Source of the DNA: Limnocylindrus sp040397235
GTDB lineage: Bacteria > Chloroflexota > Limnocylindria > Limnocylindrales > Limnocylindraceae
Reading direction: 5' to 3'
Length of the DNA: 64,000 nucleotides
Assembly: GCA_040397235.1 (NCBI GenBank)
Contig: JBBAWH010000006.1
Location: forward strand, 1 to 64,000
The notes beneath the pieces were generated by a model. That model was not told the origin of the DNA and did no database searches. It saw only the letters and a program-made list of their open reading frames with translations. Within the stretch, counting starts at the first letter, position 1; every line of letters starts with the position of its first letter. The position numbers and the translations under genes are program-made. Shown piece after piece: positions 32,290-38,817 of the stretch.

Positions 32290-33567
32290 ATGAGCACCAC
32301 CCCCGTACGAACCGACACGCAGCGCGCGGTCATCACCGGCTACGGCGCGATTACGCCGATCGGCAATAGCGCTGGCGAATACTGGGAGAGCCTGATCGCA
32401 GGACGCTCAGGTGCGGGCCTCATCACCCACTTCGACGCCTCACCAAACGACGTGCGCATCGCCGCCGAGGTGAAGGGCTTCGATCCGCTCCTCACCATGG
32501 ATATGAAGATGGCGCGTCGCATGAGCCGCTTCGTGCAGTTCGCGATCGCCGCCGCCACCGAAGCCATCGAACATGCCGGCCTCGCCGACATTGCCAGCTG
32601 GGAGCCAGAGCGCCGCGACCGCGTTGCCACGGTGATCAACACCGGCGGTGGTGGCATCGAGCAGGTCACCATCGGGAGCGACGCCTATCGCGAAAAGGGC
32701 GGCCGCTTCGTGAGCGCCTTCGCCATTCCTGCCCTTAGCCCGAGCATGGGCGCCTGCATGGTCAGCATGAAGTACGGCCTCACCGGCGCCGCGATCACCC
32801 AGGCCGCCGCCTGCGCCACGGGCGTGCTCGCCTTTCAAGATGCACTCCGCCTGATCCGCAGCGGCGAGGCCGACGTGGTCGTCGCCGGTGGCGTCGAGGC
32901 ACCACTCCTGCCGATGGCCTTCGCCGCCCTCAGCAACATGGGCGCCCTCAGCAAGCGCAACGACGACCCAACGCACGCCAGCCGACCGTTTGACAAGAAC
33001 CGCGACGGCTTCGTCTTCGGCGAAGGCGGTGCCGTCTTCGTGGTCGAGTCGCTCGCCCACGCGAAGGCGCGCGGGGCCACGATTCGCGCCGAGCTGCTCG
33101 GTGCCGGTGCAACCGCCGACGCCTTCCACATCAGCGCCCCTGAGCCAACCGGCCGCGGCGCTGCAGGCTCCATGACCAAGGCGATCCTCGATGGCGGCGC
33201 CGTCATCGAAGACATCAGCTACATCGTGGCGCACGGCACGAGCACCCCACTCAACGACCTCACCGAGACGAAGGCGATTAAGCGCGCCCTTGGTGATCAT
33301 GCCTACAAGATTCCGATCAGCTCCCCAAAAAGCATGGTCGGCCACCTCTTGGGTGGCGCTGGCGCCGTTGCCGGACTCGCCGCCATCAAGGCGATCGAGA
33401 CGGGCACCGTGCCACCCACGATCAACCTCGACACGCCAGACCCTGAGTGCGACCTCGACTACGTGCCGCACACCGCGCGCACCAACCAGTCAGTCGACCG
33501 CGTGCTGATCAATGGCTTCGGCTTCGGTGGCCAGAACGCCTCGGCGCTCTTCGGAAAGCTTCGCTAG
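32290..33567 (+). CDS. Beta-ketoacyl-ACP synthase II (second copy)
   Basis: 425 residues, a diverged paralogue of the preceding gene. It keeps the catalytic Cys (AAACATGVLAFQDA near 176), His (VAHGTSTPLND near 316) and His (KSMVGHLLGGAGAVAGL near 349), so it is a competent ketosynthase and not a chain-length-factor-like partner that has lost its Cys. GGAGGAG precedes the ATG. Two adjacent active ketosynthases suggest different chain lengths or a heterodimer. Confidence 0.9.
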   Translation: MSTTPVRTDTQRAVITGYGAITPIGNSAGEYWESLIAGRSGAGLITHFDASPNDVRIAAEVKGFDPLLTMDMKMARRMSRFVQFAIAAATEAIEHAGLADIASWEPERRDRVATVINTGGGGIEQVTIGSDAYREKGGRFVSAFAIPALSPSMGACMVSMKYGLTGAAITQAAACATGVLAFQDALRLIRSGEADVVVAGGVEAPLLPMAFAALSNMGALSKRNDDPTHASRPFDKNRDGFVFGEGGAVFVVESLAHAKARGATIRAELLGAGATADAFHISAPEPTGRGAAGSMTKAILDGGAVIEDISYIVAHGTSTPLNDLTETKAIKRALGDHAYKIPISSPKSMVGHLLGGAGAVAGLAAIKAIETGTVPPTINLDTPDPECDLDYVPHTARTNQSVDRVLINGFGFGGQNASALFGKLR

Positions 33568-33594
33568 CTCAGCGGCGCCCTACACGGACTGTTG

Positions 33595-34788
33595 TTATCG
33601 CCACGAGGAGAAGCTGCGAACTGATCCTGCAGACGGCAGTTTCAGCCACGGATATGGATGCAGCTCAGCAACCGATGTGAATTTTCGAAATGATGGAACG
33701 GGCGCATAGGTCACGGCTACCGGATGCTCTTGTGCAAACTGGTAGGGATCACCGATATACACCTCCACACCTCGCTGAGCACTGAGCTCGCCAAGCGTCT
33801 GCAGATAGAACCCAATTCGCCGCGCGCTCAGCTGTAGTTTCCTCAGCGCACCCTCATTGAAGACAAAGATCGCGGGCAAGGTCGGATTGGCCCGAAGCGC
33901 CGGATCGTGCATTCCGAGTGAGTCGATCGTCAGCAGCACATGCGTCGCAGGGCGTTTGATTCTGGGCGTGATCGGCCCAGTGGTGCGCTGCACGTTGGGA
34001 TCGTTGTCCAGAAGCGGATCTCGCTCAAGCTGCTCTAGGTGTACCTCGCGCGGGAACTCCTCGATCGGGCAGTTGGCCTTGAGGGGACATCGTGAACAGA
34101 TGCCTGGCGCTCGCTTGTCCACCTGCCACTTCGCAAAACCGTAGGGCTTGCCGGTGCCCGCACCGACCGTCCACTGCCATCCAAGCAGGTTGGCGGCCCT
34201 GGAGCCATCGATGAGCTCTTGGTGCATGCGCTCCTGGCCCGAGATCCAGCCAACGCCATTTCGAACGGTCCAGTGGGATGCCAGCCACATGCGAGTCTGA
34301 TTGACGAGCCAGCCATCCCCCTCGAGCTCAGAGACAACTTCGTCGATGCAGAGCATCTCCCGATTCCAGCCGTTCCCCTCGCCGCGCCAGTTCGCTGCAA
34401 AGCGCAGGTTTTCGAATAGGCGCACACCAATGCGGGCGTAGAGGTGACGCGCGTATTCCTGCCACCAGAGCTCGTCGCGGAATTTCTCACGATCTTTGGC
34501 TGGTGCACCCTGAACGGCGTCATACACCTGGCGCAGCGTGATCATGTTGTGACGAATGTACGGAGAGAGCACGCTCGCGCCTCGATTCGCCCGCGGAAGC
34601 ACTTGCGAGCGGCGGTCGGCATACCCCCTGATATCGAGCTGCTGAAGCGCCCTGTCGGCTGCCTGTTGCCCGCCGCTGATTGAGCTCAGGCCAAGCGTCC
34701 CTGAATAGAGGCCCTCGAAGTGTTCGGCCAGTAGTTTGAGGGGGTCCTCGGTTGCATCGATCTTCTTTAGGCCGAGGGGGGTCACCAT
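33595..34788 (-). CDS. Photolyase/cryptochrome-like flavoprotein with permuted domain order
   Basis: 397 residues. The helical FAD domain comes first: SVLSPYIRHNMITLRQVYDAV near 72, DELWWQEYARHLYARI near 105, IDEVVSELEGDGWLVNQTRMWLASHW near 138-163, and IDGSRAANLLGWQWTVGAG near 183-201. The antenna-type alpha/beta domain, normally N-terminal, follows at about 283-350 (LLTIDSLGMHDPALR, PAIFVFNE, RRIGFYLQTLGEL). Between them is CSRCPLKANC (Cys231, 234, 240), a possible metal or Fe-S site. The ATG at 34788 overlaps the SDR stop by 7 bp, so the genes are coupled. Repair activity and photo-sensing are both possible. Confidence 0.78.
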   Translation of the reverse strand: MVTPLGLKKIDATEDPLKLLAEHFEGLYSGTLGLSSISGGQQAADRALQQLDIRGYADRRSQVLPRANRGASVLSPYIRHNMITLRQVYDAVQGAPAKDREKFRDELWWQEYARHLYARIGVRLFENLRFAANWRGEGNGWNREMLCIDEVVSELEGDGWLVNQTRMWLASHWTVRNGVGWISGQERMHQELIDGSRAANLLGWQWTVGAGTGKPYGFAKWQVDKRAPGICSRCPLKANCPIEEFPREVHLEQLERDPLLDNDPNVQRTTGPITPRIKRPATHVLLTIDSLGMHDPALRANPTLPAIFVFNEGALRKLQLSARRIGFYLQTLGELSAQRGVEVYIGDPYQFAQEHPVAVTYAPVPSFRKFTSVAELHPYPWLKLPSAGSVRSFSSWR

Positions 34789-35498
34789 GGGATTACGTTT
34801 CGCTCCTCCCACAGCACTCCAGTCAGCTTCTCTTGATCGGAAGCGCCCTCGACGTTGAACGGTCGGGTTGCCAACCAGATCGCCGTATCGGCGCCCTCTT
34901 TGGCAGAGAGTGGTGCGCCTGGCCCGCCCATATCGGTCCGGGAGTGATTCGGGCAGACAGCGTCGATCAGGAAGCCGCGCTTGCCATGGAGCGTTTCATG
35001 CGCAAGGTTGCGCACGAGTGCATTGACCCCCGCCTTGCTCACACGGTACGGCACCAATCCCCCTGCATTGCCTGGTCCTGACATGCGACCAAGACACGCC
35101 GAGAAGACAACCACTCGCCCCTGGCGCGCCTCAGCCATTGGCTTCGCAAGAATATTGAGTGCACAAAAGACAGAATCCAAATTGATCGACATCACCCGGC
35201 GCCACTCGTCGATATTCGTAGCGAAGGTTTTGGAAGACTTTTCACTCATCACCCCGTGCGCAAGGATCAGCGCATCAGGGGCACCACGCGTGGCGAGGAT
35301 CGCAGTGAACGCCTTCTCGGTCGCCTCAAGATCCGCAAGGTCCACACTCTGGTACTCACAGCCCAGGCTTTGGGCAGCTGCGGCCAAGCGCGGTTCATCC
35401 TTTGCGATCAGCAGCACCGTTTGGCCGCTCGCCCGCAGCGCCTTGGCGCACTCGAAACCAAGACCTCGAGATCCTCCGGTGATGAGGGTGTATCCCAC
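34782..35498 (-). CDS. Short-chain dehydrogenase/reductase
   Basis: 238 residues from a GTG at 35498 that has AAGGAGG ten bases upstream; the longer frame to 35582 lacks a ribosome site. TLITGGSRGLGFECAKAL is the TGxxxGxG cofactor motif near residue 4. The catalytic Ser is in VVFSACLGRMSG near 137 and YxxxK in VPYRVSKAGVNALVRNLAHE near 151. The ending VLWEERNVIPW resembles SDRs that accompany photolyase genes. Substrate unknown. It shares an operon with the permuted photolyase. Confidence 0.85.
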   Translation of the reverse strand: MGYTLITGGSRGLGFECAKALRASGQTVLLIAKDEPRLAAAAQSLGCEYQSVDLADLEATEKAFTAILATRGAPDALILAHGVMSEKSSKTFATNIDEWRRVMSINLDSVFCALNILAKPMAEARQGRVVVFSACLGRMSGPGNAGGLVPYRVSKAGVNALVRNLAHETLHGKRGFLIDAVCPNHSRTDMGGPGAPLSAKEGADTAIWLATRPFNVEGASDQEKLTGVLWEERNVIPW

Positions 35499-35508
35499 TT
35501 TTGGAAAA

Positions 35509-35515
35509 CCTCCTT
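35509..35515 (-). promoter_or_regulatory. Shine-Dalgarno AAGGAGG deciding the SDR start
   Basis: Strong site 10 nt before GTG 35498. The region from here to 35613 holds no gene that I can see, and a TTTG-N5-CAAA dyad near 35560 is the only other structure. Confidence 0.6.
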
Positions 35516-35613
35516 GCCTTGACTCAGCTGCTCTCATGCAACTGCGGCTGGGATGACAGTTTGCCGACCAAACTTGCGCCAATCAGTAGCCCGAGAAATC
35601 CTAGCAGGGGGTG

Positions 35614-35752
35614 CTAGTTCAACCGATCTCGCTCTAGTGGCAGCCTTCGCAGCCTCAGGGCATTCAGCACCACCGTCACGCTCGATCCGCCCATGGCGGC
35701 TGCGGCGAGTGCTGGATCGAGGCCGATCCTAAAGGCTGGGAGAACTAGGCCG
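35614..35752 (-). pseudogene. Remnant of a copA 3' end
   Basis: Reads in frame as GLVLPAFRIGLDPALAAAAM, then GGSSVTVVLNALRLRRLPL, then ERDRLN and stop. This matches the C-terminus of the copA gene at 38818-41166 (GLLLPTFGIGLDPALAAAAM...). By hand count 100 of 114 bases agree between 35639-35752 and 38861-38974. The match stops abruptly at the end of the neighbouring membrane-protein gene, whose TAG lies inside this fragment. Confidence 0.85.
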
Positions 35753-36380
35753 CACGCACCTCGATTGCCCAGTTAGGGCGAAAAGCCCAGAGCGCTGTAC
35801 CCAACCCAAGCAATATCCACGTACACGCCCAGGCCCAACCGTCATTCGCCGGGAGACCGATCCAAGCCCATTCAGCCGCAGCGGATTCGTCAGCGAAACC
35901 AAAGACTCCAACCGCCAGGAGGTAGAGCGCCGGCGCAATTGAAGCGGTGCGCCATCCAACAAAAAACCGGGCGACGAGTAGCCAGCCTAGGTAGGTCATA
36001 AGCGCTCGTGTGGCAATTAGATACGTATCGCCTACACCTGAAACATTGATTCCCGCAGACACCTGTGCACCGATGGCTCCAAGAGCCAAGAATGCACAAA
36101 CGCTTGAGGCCACGAGTACAGCGTCATAGCGACGTATACGGCGCGCTGCTACGGACTCTTGCGCGGGAAGTCCGCTAGACAGCCCAAATCCTAAGGCGCT
36201 TGGCAACCCCAAAGCGATGAAGAGGGCGATCATCAGCGGTGCGCCAATAGGACTCACCCGAATAGAGATTGCGCTGGCCGGGACTTGCAAAAGAAGTGCC
36301 GATCCGACGACCGAAAGAGTGATCAGATTAACTCGACGAATTTTTCGATACAGGGACACGCTATTGAACGCTGTAGTCAT
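35745..36380 (-). CDS. Membrane protein of the cassette (ABC-2-type permease-like)
   Basis: 211 residues with about six hydrophobic helices and an Arg-rich cytoplasmic loop (SVAARRIRRYD) near 75. The ATG at 36380 overlaps the end of the upstream permease-like gene by 20 bp. The frame ends at a TAG inside the copA remnant, so the C-terminus (PNWAIEVRAA) runs right up to the cassette border and may be truncated or re-ended there. Probably a membrane partner of the ABC ATPase at 37636, by context only. Confidence 0.6.
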   Translation of the reverse strand: MTTAFNSVSLYRKIRRVNLITLSVVGSALLLQVPASAISIRVSPIGAPLMIALFIALGLPSALGFGLSSGLPAQESVAARRIRRYDAVLVASSVCAFLALGAIGAQVSAGINVSGVGDTYLIATRALMTYLGWLLVARFFVGWRTASIAPALYLLAVGVFGFADESAAAEWAWIGLPANDGWAWACTWILLGLGTALWAFRPNWAIEVRAA

Positions 36381-37635
36381 CGGGCGACTGGCATTCAGCA
36401 ACCAAGGATGTAAGCCGCTCCAACCAAGCAACGCGCGATGTGACTGGAGCGGAGCCAACGGCGCTGTATAGGTCCTTGATTGGAATGCCGCCAGATGCTG
36501 ACGGATCTGCGATCAACCAGCCGAGATTCTCTTGCAGCATCGCTTCGGACCCACCCATCGCAGTGAACCACCAGCCCCGCAACACATCAATTGAGGAACC
36601 GCTAAACCCTGAGTCTGAAGCCTCCGAACACGCTGGCCAGGGCGCCAGTCCCTGTGCGATTGACCAGCGAATTGAATCTGGATCTGACTTCCACAAGTCG
36701 AGCGTCAACGTATCCACTGATGTGGCGCTCGCGAGCTCTTCACTCCAGCGGCCTGGGATCGGCAATTCCTGACGAGCCAGTTCCACTATCACTGCAGTCA
36801 GCGTCGGCCGAAACAGTTGTGTGGGGCTGTCGTGCTCGGGCCACAGGCACAACTCTGCTGCGCTCACTGTGCTGCACTTTAAGGCGGACTGATCGCGCGC
36901 AACCTCTGGGATCGGACCAACATTCCAGGCGAACGCGCTACTGACCATCACCCCTGTAACGAGCATTGCGGTTGCGACGATGCGTGACCATCGCATACCG
37001 AGAGCGCCGATCGCATAGAGCGCTATGACGATGATTGTCACATTCATGATCAGGCCTGCGAGCAGCGCCGCCGGGGCAATATCGGCACCGATCCGGCAGC
37101 AATCTCGGTACATGCCGCTGAGATGACGCAAGCATTCCACAGGGAGTGCTGGCACAAAGGCGAACCAGAGGAATGGCGCCAAAAGCATGCCCGGTAGCGA
37201 CACCGACATGGGGAGTCGTAGTCCTGCAAGGAAGCCCACCAGGCTCCACGCACAGATTGCAACGAATCCAACGACAACCATGCGAATCTCAGGCAGCCCG
37301 GCCTGACCGTAGACAGAGGCAGCAACGACAGTCCCGAGTAGGAATACGGCTCCCAATAGAATTGAGGGGGTTACCGCAATGATGGTGATGTCGAACCTAG
37401 AACGTGTATGCGGCGCATCCCAAATGCCGCCGCGACGAAGCCGTGCAGCCTCCCATGCCGCAGTCATCGCAACAAATCCAACCAAGAACGCCATGGACGA
37501 GGTTGCACCCGCCGTCGCTGCGACACCGTAGTTGTTCGGGTAGATCGCCTTGGTCACATAGAGAATGGACAGAATCAGCGTAGGTATTGTCAGCCAAACT
37601 GCGGGCGAAATTCTGAGCATTGTGCGAAGACGCAC
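36361..37635 (-). CDS. Large membrane protein of the cassette with an external domain
   Basis: 424 residues. Six hydrophobic helices (about 10-30, 45-65, 85-108, 118-138, 145-165, 188-210 and possibly one near 215-235) are followed by a soluble C-terminal region of about 180 residues. That region starts with a Cys-bearing stretch (KCSTVSAAELCLWPEH near 262), which may form a disulfide outside the cell. The architecture recalls actinobacterial ABC-type permeases with a trailing extracytoplasmic domain. The GTG at 37635 directly follows the ATPase stop. Probably the permease of the ABC system. Confidence 0.6.
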   Translation of the reverse strand: MRLRTMLRISPAVWLTIPTLILSILYVTKAIYPNNYGVAATAGATSSMAFLVGFVAMTAAWEAARLRRGGIWDAPHTRSRFDITIIAVTPSILLGAVFLLGTVVAASVYGQAGLPEIRMVVVGFVAICAWSLVGFLAGLRLPMSVSLPGMLLAPFLWFAFVPALPVECLRHLSGMYRDCCRIGADIAPAALLAGLIMNVTIIVIALYAIGALGMRWSRIVATAMLVTGVMVSSAFAWNVGPIPEVARDQSALKCSTVSAAELCLWPEHDSPTQLFRPTLTAVIVELARQELPIPGRWSEELASATSVDTLTLDLWKSDPDSIRWSIAQGLAPWPACSEASDSGFSGSSIDVLRGWWFTAMGGSEAMLQENLGWLIADPSASGGIPIKDLYSAVGSAPVTSRVAWLERLTSLVAECQSPDDYSVQ

Positions 37636-38382
37636 CTACTTACCGCCAGCGATCAGAGCCAGAAATGCGGATTCAATCGGGCGCTCACTCCCCGCTGGGG
37701 CACGCGCCGAGAAGGCCTGCAAGGCGCCGTCAAAGGCGATGTTTCCTGCGTGAAGTACCGCGACATGCTCATAGGCCGTCGTGATTTCACCTGTGTCGTG
37801 TGTTGAAACCACAACCGTTCGGTCGGCGCCAATGTTTACCAGTAGTTCACGGAACAGGGCTCGCTGCTCTGGATCGAGCCCAGAGGTGGGCTCATCGAGC
37901 AGCAACACTTCTGCGTCGTGGACCAGGGCACTGGCAAGGCCAACGCGCCGTTGCTGGCCTCCTGAAAGTTCACTTGCAGGCTGGTCAGCTAGATCCTGCA
38001 GCGCCACGCGTGCCAACGCTTCGGAGGCCCCGCGCCATGCATCGTCACGACTCATACCCTTCAGCCAACCGGAATACGCCACCTGTTCTCGAACTGTGAG
38101 CCCCGGTACTGCTCGATATTGCTGCGGCATCCATGCCACGCGCGCTCGAAACTGGGTTCGCTGATCGCGGGAATCCAGCTCGTTGAGTGACACCTTGCCA
38201 CTCCTCGGCATCAACGCCGTCGCGCCAAGGGACAAGAGCGTGCTCTTGCCTGCACCATTGATGCCAAGCAGGGCGGTAACGCCTGTAGGCACGTGCCAAG
38301 TTAAGCGTTGTAGGACGGCTAGCTCTCCTTGATTCTTCCGTTTATAGCCAAAACTAATCTCTCGAAACAGGAGCCCGCGCAT
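37636..38382 (-). CDS. ABC transporter ATP-binding protein of the cassette
   Basis: 248 residues. Walker A GINGAGKST near 39, Q-loop in MPQQYRAVPG near 87, signature LSGGQQRRVGLASAL near 140, Walker B VLLLDEPTSGLDPEQ near 160 and switch His in VVSTHDTGEITTAYEH near 194. It belongs to the drug/peptide-type ABC-2 ATPases. The ATG overlaps the stop of the secreted-protein gene (TAATG), linking its synthesis to that protein. Confidence 0.9.
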   Translation of the reverse strand: MRGLLFREISFGYKRKNQGELAVLQRLTWHVPTGVTALLGINGAGKSTLLSLGATALMPRSGKVSLNELDSRDQRTQFRARVAWMPQQYRAVPGLTVREQVAYSGWLKGMSRDDAWRGASEALARVALQDLADQPASELSGGQQRRVGLASALVHDAEVLLLDEPTSGLDPEQRALFRELLVNIGADRTVVVSTHDTGEITTAYEHVAVLHAGNIAFDGALQAFSARAPAGSERPIESAFLALIAGGK

Positions 38383-38762
38383 TAATACGAGATGAAATAG
38401 GTCAGGCTTACCGTCGCGCTATTGATCCAAGGGCTGTATTCGACGCTATAGTCACCCACGGTGTTGCTCCAAGTTTTTGAGACATACGTTGACGATGAAC
38501 TGCACGTGTAGGTTTTCTTACCAGTGCCAGTACTAGGGGAAAACAGCCAGTGCCTCATGACCTCGAACGTCAAAGTTGAAGCTGATGCTGAGCAATTTCG
38601 AATACTGAACGTAGTATTAGTCGCTTGGTATGTAATTGAATTCCAGCCTGGACCCTGACTGGTAAGCGTGTTTGGGCCGATCGAACTAGCAATGGCGGCC
38701 GACGCTAGAGCTAGGCTGGCGACCCCACCCGAGATTAGCCCCAAGTACTTGTTGCGACGCAT
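38382..38762 (-). CDS. Secreted Ser/Thr-rich protein, unknown (bacteriocin-like context)
   Basis: 126 residues. The signal peptide is clear: MRRNK, a hydrophobic core LISGGVASLALASAA, and a likely cleavage after AIA. The mature ~100 residues are rich in Ser, Thr, Tyr and Asn with two cysteines (RNCSAS near 56 and TYTCSSS near 86) that could pair, and a beta-strand-like pattern. GGGGAGG precedes the ATG. I recognise no family. A secreted protein translationally coupled to an ABC ATPase and permeases resembles bacteriocin export/immunity loci, but function is unproven. Confidence 0.65.
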   Translation of the reverse strand: MRRNKYLGLISGGVASLALASAAIASSIGPNTLTSQGPGWNSITYQATNTTFSIRNCSASASTLTFEVMRHWLFSPSTGTGKKTYTCSSSSTYVSKTWSNTVGDYSVEYSPWINSATVSLTYFISY

Positions 38763-38817
38763 TTTCTTACCTCCCCTTACTCAGAATCTGGTTCAGATGC
38801 GGAGAAGGTAGCAGGTT

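Noticed and set aside
32290..33567. Chain-length factor of a type II polyketide synthase
   Set aside because: The active-site Cys is retained (AAACATG) and no polyketide tailoring genes are nearby.
35745..38762. Transposon or IS element as the carrier of the secretion cassette
   Set aside because: No transposase, integrase or terminal inverted repeats are visible; the only flanking repeats are the copA 3' ends.
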